From Novosphingobium sp. 9 (GTDB lineage: Bacteria > Pseudomonadota > Alphaproteobacteria > Sphingomonadales > Sphingomonadaceae), in contig NZ_CP022708.1 in NCBI RefSeq assembly GCF_025340265.1, positions 76,001 to 140,000 of the forward strand: a DNA stretch of 64,000 nucleotides. Reading direction: 5' to 3'. How positions within the stretch are numbered: the stretch's first letter is position 1; each line of letters begins with the position of its first letter. Positions 7,598 to 16,373 of this stretch are shown piece by piece. The notes beneath the pieces are model-generated. The model saw only the letters and a program-made list of their open reading frames with translations, had not been told where the DNA came from and did no database searches. The position numbers and the translations under genes were made by a program.

Positions 7598-8872
7598 ATG
7601 ACCATCGCGCCTTATTCCCGACCGGAAGGCAGCGCTGCTCCCCGCAAGGGGGCGCTGCGCTCGCTCAAGCATTACAACTATCGGTTGTGGGCAGGCGGGG
7701 CGGTCATCTCCAATATCGGAACGTGGATGCAGCGCACCGCGCAGGACTGGCTGGTGCTGACCCAGCTGACGCACCACGATGCGCGGGCGGTCGGTCTGGT
7801 CATGGCCTTGCAGTTCGCGCCCCAGTTGCTGCTGCTGCCGCTGTCGGGGCTTGCCGCCGACCGGATGGACCGGCGCAAGCTGCTGATCTTCACGCAGGCC
7901 GCGATGGGTATCCTGTCGCTCGCACTGGGGCTGCTCGTCATCTTCGGTGTGGCCCAGCTGTGGCAGGTCTACATTTTCGCGTTCCTGTTCGGATCGGCAG
8001 CCGCGCTCGATGCGCCGGCGCGCCAGACCTTCGTGGGCGATCTGGTCGGCGAAGACGATCTGGCGAATGCCGTGGCGCTCAATTCCACCTCGTTCAATGC
8101 CGCCCGCATGGTTGGCCCTGCAGCGGCGGGATTGTGCATCGGCGCGGTGGGGACGGGCTGGGCGTTCCTGATCAACGGCATCTCCTTTATCGGCGTGCTG
8201 ATCTCGCTGCTGTTCATGCGGCGCAGCGAGCTGAACGCCGGGGTGAGGGCCCCGCGCAAGAAGGGCGCCTTGCTGGAAGGGTTCCGATACGTCTGGAAAC
8301 GCCCGGACTTGCGCGCGATCCTGATCATGCTGTTCCTGATCGGCACGTTTGGTCTGAACTTCCCGATCTTCATCTCGACGATGGCCGTGCAGGTGTTCCA
8401 CTCGAATGCGGCGGGGTATGGCCTGCTGAGTTCCGCCGTGGCGCTGGGAACCGTGACCGGGGCCTTCATGGCCGCACGGCGCGACGAGCCGGGTTTCGGC
8501 TATCTGGTGCGCGGATCGGCGCTGTTCGCCTTCGGCTGCACGCTGGCGGCACTGGCGCCGGACTATTACCTGTTCGCAGGCGCGCTGGTGGTGGTGGGGC
8601 TGGCCTCGCTGACGATCACCAACAGTTCCAACACCTTGATGCAGCTATCGAGCGAGCCGGAGATGCGCGGGCGGGTCATGGCGATCCGCGTCGGCGTCGC
8701 GCTCGGTGGAACGCCGATCGGAGCGCCGGTGGTAGGGTGGGTTGCCCACACGATGGGCCCGCGCTGGTCGCTGGGCGTGGCGGTGCTGGCAGGACTGCTC
8801 TCGCTAGCGGTGGGACTACATTACAAGCATGTGCACGGTCGGGAAGGGAAGGGCGCTGCTTCCACCGCCTGA
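7598..8872 (+). CDS. MFS exporter (EntS/MFS_3-like)
   Basis: Inner-membrane major facilitator transporter, 424 residues with about 12 hydrophobic segments. Starting near residue 15 it reads ALRSLKHYNYRLWAGGAVIS and NIGTWMQRTAQDWLVL, the signature of the MFS_3 group (EntS-like drug or siderophore exporters). The conserved loop is GLAADRMDRRKLL. The start lies 2 nt after the marR stop codon, so translation is probably coupled. Drug or metabolite efflux under MarR control is the likely role; the substrate is unknown. Confidence 0.88.
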   Translation: MTIAPYSRPEGSAAPRKGALRSLKHYNYRLWAGGAVISNIGTWMQRTAQDWLVLTQLTHHDARAVGLVMALQFAPQLLLLPLSGLAADRMDRRKLLIFTQAAMGILSLALGLLVIFGVAQLWQVYIFAFLFGSAAALDAPARQTFVGDLVGEDDLANAVALNSTSFNAARMVGPAAAGLCIGAVGTGWAFLINGISFIGVLISLLFMRRSELNAGVRAPRKKGALLEGFRYVWKRPDLRAILIMLFLIGTFGLNFPIFISTMAVQVFHSNAAGYGLLSSAVALGTVTGAFMAARRDEPGFGYLVRGSALFAFGCTLAALAPDYYLFAGALVVVGLASLTITNSSNTLMQLSSEPEMRGRVMAIRVGVALGGTPIGAPVVGWVAHTMGPRWSLGVAVLAGLLSLAVGLHYKHVHGREGKGAASTA

Positions 8873-8918
8873 TCTGGCCCGCAGAAGGCCTTCAGAGCGC
8901 CAATGCTGCGCAAAAACG

Positions 8919-8941
8919 AAGGGGAGCCCATGGCTCCCCTT
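8919..8941. terminator. Bidirectional terminator between MFS exporter and glcB
   Basis: Perfect 10-bp arms AAGGGGAGCC (8919-8928) and GGCTCCCCTT (8932-8941) with a 3-nt loop. On the minus strand it is followed by CGTTTTTG, so it works well for glcB; on the plus strand it is followed by CTTT. Confidence 0.85.
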
Positions 8942-8950
8942 CTTTGCGTC

Positions 8951-11073
8951 TCACAGGGCGTCCAGCGCCTTTCGTTCGCGCCGGAAGCGGTGGAGCAGAG
9001 GCTCGGTATAGCCGCTGGGCTGTTCCACAGCTTCGAACACCAGCGCGCGGGCGGCCCTGAACGCAACCGAGGCTTGCGGATCGGGCGCCATCGCACGGTA
9101 GGCCGGATCGCCTGCATTCTGGGCATCGACTTTCGCGGCCATACGCAGCAGTGCCGCATCGACCTCATCTGCCGAGCACACCCCGTGCAGCAGCCAGTTG
9201 CCCAGCGACTGCGCGGAAATGCGAAGGGTTGCGCGATCCTCCATCAGGCCCACATCGTCGATATCGGGCACCTTGGAGCAGCCGACGCCCTGGTCGATCC
9301 AGCGCACGACATAGCCGAGGATGCCTTGCGCATTGTTGTCGAGTTCGCGGGCGATCTGCTCGGGCGTCCAGTTGACCGAACCGGCGAGAGGCACGCGCAG
9401 CAGGTCGGCAAGCGGGGCGACCGGCTCGGCACTGCGCTGTGCCTGACGCGCAGCGACATCGAGCGCGTGATAGTGCGTGGCGTGCAGCACGGCGGCGGTG
9501 GGGGAGGGCACCCAGGCGGTGCTGGCGCCGCTTTGCGGGTGGGCGATCTTCTGCGCCAGCATGTCCGCCATCCGGTCGGGCGCGGCCCACATGCCCTTGC
9601 CGATCTGTGCAGCGCCAGCGAAGCCGCAGGCGAGGGCGATCTGCACGTTGCGGTTCTCGTAGGCGGCAATCCAGTCGGTGGTTTTCATCGCGCCCTTGGG
9701 CAGCATGGCGCCTGCGCGCATCGAGGTGTGGATCTCGTCCCCCGTGCGGTCGAGGAAGCCGGTGTTCACGAAGACCACGCGATCCTTCACCGCCGCGATG
9801 CAGGCGGCAAGGTTGGCGCTGGTGCGGCGTTCCTCGTCCATCACGCCGATCTTCACGGTGTGGCGGGCAAGGCCGAGCATGTCCTCAACCGCATCGAACA
9901 CGTCGTTGGCGAAAGCGGCCTCGGTGGGGCCGTGCATCTTGGGTTTGACGATATAGACCGAGCCCGTCGCGCTGTTGCGCAAGGGGCCCTCGCTCTTCAG
10001 GTCATGCAGGGCGATCAGGCTAGTGATAACGGCGTCGAGCAGCCCCTCGAAGGCTTCCGAGCCATCGGGCATCAGCACCGCAGGCGTGGTCATCAGATGG
10101 CCGACATTGCGCACCAGCAGCAGGCTGCGGCCCTTGAGCGCAAGGGCGCTGCCATCCAGCGCGGTATAGGTACAGTCCGCTGCGAGGCGGCGCGTCATCT
10201 CGCGCCCGTCCTTGGTGAAAGTCGCGACCAGATCGCCCTTCATCAGCCCCAGCCAGTTGGCATAGCTGTCGCGCTTGTCGGTGCCGTCCACCGCCGCGAC
10301 CGAATCTTCCAGATCGACGATGGTGGAGACCGCCGCTTCCAGCTGGATATCGGCGATATGCGCGGGATCGGTCGCGCCGATGGGGTGTGCGGGATCGATC
10401 ACGATCTCAATGTGCAGGCCATGATGGCGCAGCAGCAGGTTGGCGCCGCTGCGTCCGATCAGCGCGGCAGGATCGGCCAGCACCGGATCGCCGCCTGCGA
10501 AATCGGTCCATGATCCTTCTGCGAGCGGCACGGCGCTGTCGAGGAACCGGCGGCCCCAGGCGATCACTTCGGCGCCGCGCTGCGGATCGTAGCCCGGACC
10601 TTGGGCGCTGCCGGATTCGGCGTGGGAAAGGGCGTCGGTGCCATAGAGCGCATCGTAGAGGCTGCCCCAGCGCGCATTTGCGGCGTTGAGCAGGAACCGC
10701 GCGTTGAGCACCGGCACCACCAGTTGCGCGCCCGCGATCTTCGCGAGTTCGGGATCGACGTTCTGCGGGGCGATGGCGAAGGGCGCGGGCTCCGGCACCA
10801 GATAGCCGATCTCGGTGAGGCAGGCGTGGTATTCCGCCTCGTCGAGTGGCTTGCCTGCGTGCGCTTCGTGCCAGGCGTCGAGTTTGGCCTGAAGATCGTC
10901 GCGGGTAGCCAGCAGTTCGGCATTGCGCGGGGTGAAGCGCGCGAGCAGAGCGGCGAGATCGGTCCAGAATGCCTCGGGTGCGATGCCGGTGCCGGCAGGG
11001 CGTCCGCTTCGAGGAAGGCGCAGAGCGCCGGGTCTACCGAGAGACCGGCGCGGGTTTCGTAAGGTGTGGTCAT
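8951..11073 (-). CDS. glcB: Malate synthase G with an apparent frameshift near the N-terminus
   Basis: Condenses glyoxylate with acetyl-CoA to malate, for growth on C2 compounds or on glyoxylate released from ureides. The N-terminus ([27 protein letters not shown]) starts at ATG 11073 and runs out of frame at about 10991-10997. The matching continuation [20 protein letters not shown] is in the next frame. Adding one base in the CTGCCGGC run gives 707 residues, close to the usual 720. Family blocks present include [20 protein letters not shown] and VKPKMHGP. Without repair the remaining frame could start only at GTG 10798, losing about 90 residues. It follows glcG by 11 nt. Confidence 0.92.
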
Positions 11074-11084
11074 CGCAGCGTTCC

Positions 11085-11510
11085 TCAGGCCTTGGCAGTC
11101 AGGCCTGCGGCGGCGATGGCGGCCAGCGCGCAGACCTCGTCGTTGTCCGAGGTATCGCCGCTGACGCCCACCGCGCCGATTGCCAGACCCGCGTCATCGA
11201 CCACCAGCACGCCGCCTGCCGCCGGGAGGATACCCTGCGGCGCGATGGCACCCAGCGCGGCGACGAACGAAGGGCGTTCCGCCGCCATTTCCGCGACCTT
11301 GCGCGAGGAGGTGCCCATCGCCAGTGCCGTCGCGGCCTTGCCCGAGGCGACCTGCGGGCGCAGCAGCGGAGAGCCGTCCTCGCGCGCGAAGGCGATCAGG
11401 CTGGCGCCGTGGTCCAGCACCGCGACGGTGATCGGCTTCAGCTCCATTTCGCGGGCTTTCAGCAGGACTTCGGCAACGATGGTCTGGGCCTGAAGGAGGG
11501 AAATCGGCAT
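11085..11510 (-). CDS. glcG: GlcG/HbpS-family heme-binding-like protein
   Basis: Small soluble protein of 141 residues, GlcG/DUF336 family. ATG 11510 ([16 protein letters not shown]) has GGAG spaced upstream on the minus strand; the upstream extension to 11540 lacks support. It shows the usual [21 protein letters not shown] block and the Gly/Ala-rich [20 protein letters not shown] end. In the classical glc locus glcG lies next to malate synthase, and here it directly precedes glcB, but glycolate oxidase genes glcDEF are absent. The biochemical role of GlcG is unsettled; members bind heme or act as accessory proteins. Confidence 0.85.
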   Translation of the reverse strand: MPISLLQAQTIVAEVLLKAREMELKPITVAVLDHGASLIAFAREDGSPLLRPQVASGKAATALAMGTSSRKVAEMAAERPSFVAALGAIAPQGILPAAGGVLVVDDAGLAIGAVGVSGDTSDNDEVCALAAIAAAGLTAKA

Positions 11511-11636
11511 CTCTGGGCTCCGGTATCTTGTTCTAAACAATTGTGAGAAATTAGAAAAAAGGCGGGCACCGCATCATGGCGGGCCCGCCCGAGTGAGGGA
11601 AGCGGAAAGGAAAGGCGGTCTGATTTCAGCCTGACT

Positions 11637-13061
11637 TCAGTAGGTCTTGCCGCGCTTTTCCAGAATGGCCCTGGTGGTGGTGTGGGTGTTCTTCGGCGTC
11701 GGCGTCGGCATCTGCTGCACGCGGCGCACGTTGAGGCCATGGCCCATCGCGTCGGTGCACAGTTCGCCATCGCGCATCACGAAACGTCCGCGCACCAGCG
11801 TATGGATCGGCGCGCCGGTGGTCTCGAAGCCCTGGAACGGCGTGGACGAGCCCTTGGACTTCAGCTCGGCGGAATCGACCGTGATCGTCTTGGTCGGATC
11901 GATGACGACGATATCGGCGTCCGAGCCCGGCAGCAGCGCACCCTTGCGCGGATAGAGCCCGAAGGCCTTGGCCGGAGCGAGCGAGGTCATGCGCACGTAT
12001 TGGGTCAGCGTCATGCGACCGTTGGCGACTTGCGTCAGCATCAGCGGCATCTGCGTTTGCACGCCGGTAAAGCCGCAGTCGGCGCGCCAGATATCCTCGT
12101 TGTGCTTTTCGGCATGGCTGTGGGGGGCGTGATCGGTGGCGATCATGTCGATCGTGCCGTCGGCAACGCCCTGCCACAGCTGGTCCTGATGGGTCTTCTC
12201 GCGCACCGGCGGATTGACGCGGATCAGCGAGCCCTTCTCGGTATAGGCGTGCTCGTCCAGCAGCAGGTAGTGCGGACAGGTCTCTGCGGTGATGTCGACG
12301 CCGCGCGCCTTGGCCTCGCGCAGCGGGCGCAGTTCGTCGCCCGAGGAGACGTGCAGCACGTGGATGCGCGCGCCGGTCCATTCCGCGAGGATCGCCGCGC
12401 GGGCGACGGCTTCGACGGCGACGACGGGCGGACGTGCATCGAGGTGGGCGAGGGGATCGCAGCAGTCGTTCTCGCGCAGGATCTTCGAGCGGCGCGCCAT
12501 GATCGAGGCGTTCTCGGCATGGAGCGCGACGCGGTAGCCGTGCTTGGCGACGATCTCGAACCCTTCGAGGATCGCGCCGCTGGGCGGCGAGGGCAGGTTG
12601 CCGAACGTATTGCCCATGAAGCACTTGAACCCGGCGACGCCGCCTTCGATCAGGGCTTCCAGCTGGTCGAGGTTGTCCTCGCCCAGCAGGCCGTAGATGC
12701 CGAAATCGACATAGGCTTTCTTCGCCGATTCCAGCTTCATGTTGAGCGCATCGACCGTGCCGGTGGGCGGGTTGGTGTTGGGCATCTCGAACACCGTCGT
12801 CACGCCGCCCATGGCCGCGCTGGCGGTGCCGGTCTCCCAGGTTTCCTTGTGGGTATAGCCCGGATCGCGGAAGTGGACATGGGCGTCGATGGCGCCGGGC
12901 AGCACGTACTTGCCGGTGGCGTCGACCACCTCGCCGGCCTCGGGCATGGCTTCGGCCGCGCCGATCGAGAGGATCGCGCCGTCCTTGATGGCGATCGAGG
13001 CTGCGAACATGGCGCTGTCGGTGACGAGCGTGGCGCCGTTGATGACGATATCGGCTTTCAT
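11637..13061 (-). CDS. allB: Allantoinase/dihydroorotase-family cyclic amidohydrolase
   Basis: Zinc amidohydrolase predicted to open a cyclic ureide ring such as allantoin or a hydantoin. It has 474 residues from ATG 13061, with GGAAAG before it; a TTG start 15 nt upstream is less likely. Metal ligands are HVH at residues 61-63 within DAHVHFRDPG, the carboxylated lysine in GFKCFM at about residue 146, and later HAEN, LHVSS and ATDHAPH. The overall pattern is that of AllB rather than pyrimidine hydantoinase, but substrate within this superfamily cannot be fixed by sequence alone. The odd C-terminal tail (PTPTPKNTHTTT) is Thr/Pro-rich. It is cotranscribed downstream of the SDR gene. Confidence 0.85.
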   Translation of the reverse strand: MKADIVINGATLVTDSAMFAASIAIKDGAILSIGAAEAMPEAGEVVDATGKYVLPGAIDAHVHFRDPGYTHKETWETGTASAAMGGVTTVFEMPNTNPPTGTVDALNMKLESAKKAYVDFGIYGLLGEDNLDQLEALIEGGVAGFKCFMGNTFGNLPSPPSGAILEGFEIVAKHGYRVALHAENASIMARRSKILRENDCCDPLAHLDARPPVVAVEAVARAAILAEWTGARIHVLHVSSGDELRPLREAKARGVDITAETCPHYLLLDEHAYTEKGSLIRVNPPVREKTHQDQLWQGVADGTIDMIATDHAPHSHAEKHNEDIWRADCGFTGVQTQMPLMLTQVANGRMTLTQYVRMTSLAPAKAFGLYPRKGALLPGSDADIVVIDPTKTITVDSAELKSKGSSTPFQGFETTGAPIHTLVRGRFVMRDGELCTDAMGHGLNVRRVQQMPTPTPKNTHTTTRAILEKRGKTY

Positions 13062-13098
13062 GGTTCTTTCCGTCAAGAATTCAAAGGTTCAGAAGGTC

Positions 13099-13887
13099 TC
13101 AGAGCGCGGCCCAGCCACCGTCGACCGGCAGGTCGACGCCGGTGATCTGGCGCGAGACGTCGGAGGCGAGGAACAGGCAGGCGGATGCCACGTCCTGCGC
13201 AGTGGAGATGCGGCGCAGCGCATATTCCTCGGCATGTTCGGCGATCACCTCGTCCTCGGTCATCCCGCGCGCGGCGGCCATGCCGGGCATGACCTTGGTG
13301 CGGAAACGCGGCCCGTCCACCATGCCGGGGGCAACGATGTTGACGTTGACGTTGTACGGCCCCGCCTCGATCGCGGTGGACTTGGTGATGCCGCGAAGGC
13401 CCCACTTGGAGGCCGAGTAGGCCATGCGCCCGGCGCGCCCGCGCATCCCGAAGGTGCCGCCGACGTTGACGATCTTGCCATAGCGCCGCCCGGTCATGCC
13501 CGGCAGCACCGCGCGCATCATCAGGAAGCAGCCGCCCATGTTGAGCTGGACGATCTCGTCGAAACCTTCCGGGCTCGTCTCCCACGCCGTCGCGCCGACA
13601 GGGCCGGTGCCGCCTGCGACGTTCACCAGCACATCGACGCGTCCAAAAGTGGCCTCGGTCGTGGCGACGGCGGCCTCGCAATCGGCAGGCACGGTCACAT
13701 CACAACGCACGACGAGAGCCTCGACCAAAGACGAAAGATCAGCCTTCAGACTATCGAGCGCACCGGTGTCGCGTCCGATCAGCACGAGTTTCGCGCCTTC
13801 TTCGGCGAAACTCTGGCAAATGGCCGGTCCCATGCCTTTTCCAGCGCCGGTAACAATGACAACTTTGTCTTTAAGGTCGAGATTCAT
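13099..13887 (-). CDS. SDR-family oxidoreductase
   Basis: Classical short-chain dehydrogenase of 262 residues. Cofactor motif TGAGKGMG is at residues 13-20, the structural NVAGG motif at about 89, and catalytic Tyr157/Lys161 in YSASK. The C-terminus LPVDGGW is typical. The gene lies 37 nt before the allantoinase-like gene and is divergent from the LysR regulator, so it is probably the first gene of a LysR-controlled operon. Its substrate is presumably an intermediate of the ureide pathway. Confidence 0.88.
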   Translation of the reverse strand: MNLDLKDKVVIVTGAGKGMGPAICQSFAEEGAKLVLIGRDTGALDSLKADLSSLVEALVVRCDVTVPADCEAAVATTEATFGRVDVLVNVAGGTGPVGATAWETSPEGFDEIVQLNMGGCFLMMRAVLPGMTGRRYGKIVNVGGTFGMRGRAGRMAYSASKWGLRGITKSTAIEAGPYNVNVNIVAPGMVDGPRFRTKVMPGMAAARGMTEDEVIAEHAEEYALRRISTAQDVASACLFLASDVSRQITGVDLPVDGGWAAL

Positions 13888-13934
13888 CTATCCACCATGG
13901 CAAAATGCATTGTCCGAAAAGGTCTCTCATCGAA

Positions 13935-13953
13935 AATAATGCTGTTGATTATT
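13935..13953. promoter_or_regulatory. A+T-rich dyad in the divergent promoter, candidate LysR operator
   Basis: AATAAT-N7-ATTATT at 13935-13953, in an unusually A+T-rich 203-bp gap between the SDR gene (minus) and the lysR gene (plus). Size and place fit a LysR-type operator controlling both genes. Inferred, not shown. Confidence 0.5.
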
Positions 13954-14090
13954 TATTGTTCGTAAAATATAGACTGACTGAAGGCATTTCATATCTGTCC
14001 GTTCACACGGCTTTGATAAAGGATGTGCCGTTGCCGAAGTGATGCTAAACCTCCGGCGCGGTGTAGCCTAAATGTGAACGGAGCAGCCCC

Positions 14091-15103
14091 ATGGCGCTAC
14101 GCAACCAGCGTATCTGGCAATATATCGACGAAGTCGCCCGCGTGGGCTCGGTGCGGCAGGCGGCAGAGCGCCTCAACGTCACGCCCTCGGCGCTGCTGCG
14201 CCGCATTCAGGACGTGGAGCACGATCTGAAGGCGATGATCTTCGAGCGGCACACCTCGGGCGTGCGGCTGACAGCGGCGGGTGAAGTGCTGATCGGCTGG
14301 ATCAGGTTGCAGGGCGCCGAACTGCGCCGGGTCTATTCGCAGATCGAGGAGCTGGAAGGGCTCCAGCGCGGCGAAGTGCGGATCGCGTGCAGCCAGGCGG
14401 TGGCGCGCAGCTTCGTGCTGCGCCACGTCTCGGACTTCCGCAAGAAGCACCCCAACGTGAAGTTCAAGGTCACGGTGACGGACCACAACACGGCGGTCCG
14501 CGCGCTGATGGAGTACGAGATGGACCTCGTGCTGATCTTCCGCCCGCTGCGCTCGTCCGAACTGCATCCGATCATGTCGATCGGGCAGGGCTGGTCGCGG
14601 TGATGGCGGCGGACCATCCGCTCGCCGAAAAGGACGTGCTGCGCCTGCGCGAATGCGCGCACTACGAAGTGGCGATGCCCGACATGGCCTTTGGCGGGCG
14701 CGAGATCGTCGAGAACCGGCTGCTCTCGGCCTCGGCCAAGCTGAATGTCGCGGTGGAAGCCAACAGCTTCGATTTCCTCGGCGAACTGGTGGCGACGAGC
14801 GATCTCATCACCTTCCAGATCGATATCGGCGCCGACGTGTGGCGCAACGATCCGCGCTTCGCGGTGCGCCGGATCAGCGATATCGACCGCACTTACGGGC
14901 CGCTGGTGCTCGGCCAGCTGAAAGGCCGCCCGCTGCCGCTGGTCGCGGCCAAGTTCGCCGAGCAGATGTCACGCGATCTCAACGAATGCCGCTCGCTGCC
15001 GACGATCCCCGGCGCCGACATATACGACCCCGAGTCAGAAGAGGACGATGCCGATCTCGAACACGAGGTGGGTATCGAGCCGGAGGTGGGGCTGGAGGGG
15101 TGA
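14091..15103 (+). CDS. LysR-family regulator with an apparent frameshift
   Basis: LysR-type activator, 337 residues after restoring one base at about 14586-14591 (GGGCAGGGC run). The N-terminal helix-turn-helix is intact (VGSVRQAAERLNVTPSALLRRIQDVE, residues about 19-44). The first frame ends early at QGWSR, and the other frame continues without loss as LVAVMAADHPLAEKDVLRLREC through the effector domain. The C-terminus has an unusual acidic tail, PESEEDDADLEHEVGIEPEVG. The gene is divergent from the SDR/allantoinase operon, so it is the likely regulator of the ureide cluster. A 142-bp copy of its 3' end lies at 15782-15923. Confidence 0.85.
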
Positions 15104-15230
15104 GGGCAGGTGCCCTGCATAACACAAGCGCGGCGTTGACACACCGGCGATAACACCGCAGCAAACAGGTCCGGACACCGCTCCGTAACCGGCATGCGCA
15201 CCGCCGCCCCTGCCTGAAAAGGAAGAGACG

Positions 15231-15623
15231 ATGGCAGAGTCCGCGATGGAATCCGCGTCAGGCGGTATCGTATTCGGGCGCGTGGCGCCGGGAATTTGTG
15301 TTCGCGATATCCACGCCGCTCACGATTTCTATTCTCGCGTCCTTGGTTTTCGCAAGGTCTTCGAGAATGGCGATCCTGTTGGCTTCATGGTGATGAAGAA
15401 GGATCAGGCCGAGATCCACCTGAGCCGGAAGGCCGATCACACGCCTTCGACGGTCAATGTCATGCACATGTTCGTCAGCGATGTGGCGGGCCTTTATGCC
15501 ATCTGCGAGGCGGCGGGCGTTCGCATCATCAAGGGCCTCGCCGACAAGGACTACGGCCAGCGCGCCTTCGTGTTTGCCGATCCCGATGGCAACCGGATCG
15601 ACATAGGCGAAAGGCTAGCCTGA
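15231..15623 (+). CDS. VOC-superfamily (glyoxalase/bleomycin-resistance fold) protein
   Basis: Vicinal-oxygen-chelate protein of 130 residues preceded by GGAAGAGACG. The N-terminal half RVAPGICVRDIHAAHDFYSRVLGF and the C-terminal FADPDGNRIDIGERL are the two standard beta-alpha-beta modules. The metal ligands appear to include the His in AEIHLSRKAD and the terminal Glu. It sits between the LysR gene and hyuB on the opposite strand to the latter. It could act as a lyase, isomerase or glyoxalase in the same pathway, but function is open. Confidence 0.8.
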   Translation: MAESAMESASGGIVFGRVAPGICVRDIHAAHDFYSRVLGFRKVFENGDPVGFMVMKKDQAEIHLSRKADHTPSTVNVMHMFVSDVAGLYAICEAAGVRIIKGLADKDYGQRAFVFADPDGNRIDIGERLA

Positions 15624-15637
15624 GAGGCTGGCGAATG

Positions 15638-15673
15638 CCGCTCGCCTCTCCCTGTTACGAGAGAGGCGAGCGG
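15638..15673. terminator. Hairpin after the VOC gene
   Basis: Perfect 13-bp arms CCGCTCGCCTCTC (15638-15650) and GAGAGGCGAGCGG (15661-15673) with a 10-nt loop, 15 nt after the VOC stop codon. There is no strong T tract. A related CTCGCCTCTCCCTGT string follows hyuB on the other strand at 16352-16366. Confidence 0.65.
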
Positions 15674-15748
15674 TGATTCCTTCGTCAAGACGCCGAGATG
15701 CGACGCATCACGCCTTGAAAAGGCTCAAGCGTCGCACGGGCTTTGGCC

Positions 15749-15778
15749 TTACCCCGCAAACCCGTAATCGCGCTTCGC
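15749..15778 (-). pseudogene. Remnant of a second hyuB 3' end
   Basis: Minus-strand reading gives AKRDYGFAG then TAA, identical in protein sequence to the last nine residues of the intact hyuB at 16374-18041; 23 bases (15753-15775) are identical to 16378-16400. It is cut off at once by a fragment of a lysR 3' end, so this is a recombination scar of a duplicated cluster. Confidence 0.75.
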
Positions 15779-15781
15779 AAG

Positions 15782-15923
15782 GCAGATGTCTCGCGATCTC
15801 AACGAGTGCCGATCGCTGCCGACGATTCCCGGTGCCGATCTCTACGACCCGGAGTCCGAAGAGGACGACGCCGATCTCGAACACGAGGTGGGTATCGAGC
15901 CGGAAGTCGGGCTGGAGGGGTGA
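15782..15923 (+). pseudogene. Remnant of a second lysR 3' end
   Basis: 142 bp nearly identical to the last 142 bp of the lysR gene (14962-15103), encoding QMSRDLNECRSLPTIPGADL and the same acidic tail and stop. Differences are mostly synonymous third positions, so the copy came from a functional paralog rather than a fresh duplication. No start or upstream part is present. Confidence 0.85.
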
Positions 15924-15952
15924 GGGGGCCGTTGTTCGGAAGCAATTCCCGA

Positions 15953-16269
15953 TCAGCCTGTTTCGTTTCGGGCTTGCGATAAGATGCGCTTCTGACGGAG
16001 CAGATCGAAAAAAGTTATGATGCCGTGGATGATAAGCATGCCGAAAAACGGCAGCGTTTCCCAAATCTTGTTGTCCGGGAGGGGGGCTGCAACAACAGGG
16101 CGGTGAAGAAGGTCACAAGGCAAAGAGCAGCCAGGCTCACTGCCTTTGGTGTCCGGAATGGCCAGTACCGATAACCGGTGCCGGGCATCATCATCGATGC
16201 GCGCGAGACCAGTCCCCAATCGTAGATGGCAACGAAAACGATGGAGAGAGGAGCGAATTCCCAGTTCAT
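15953..16269 (-). CDS. Small membrane protein, hidden by an apparent frameshift
   Basis: Two overlapping minus frames join into one 105-residue protein if one base is added in the G6 run at 16081-16086. The first part starts MNWEFAPLSIVFVAIYDWG and the second continues PLPDNKIWETLPFFGMLII to RILSQARNETG. The joined product has three hydrophobic segments (about residues 7-20, 44-60 and 75-92), so it is probably an inner-membrane protein. The ribosome-binding site is weak. No family was recognised. It lies between the hyuB/lysR remnants and hyuB. Confidence 0.5.
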
Positions 16270-16328
16270 GCCTTAAAAAGTTAGCATGAAACTGGAGCTG
16301 CGCAACGACCGATCATGTCGAGGATTAT

Positions 16329-16359
16329 CCTCTCCCTGCTGCTTGGAGACAGGGAGAGG
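16329..16359 (-). terminator. Hairpin downstream of hyuB
   Basis: Arms CCTCTCCCTG (16329-16338) and CAGGGAGAGG (16350-16359), 11-nt loop, 14 nt after the hyuB stop on the minus strand. The AAAAA rather than T tract on the hyuB side makes it a structural end rather than a perfect terminator. Confidence 0.5.
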
Positions 16360-16373
16360 CGAGTCACGTTTTT

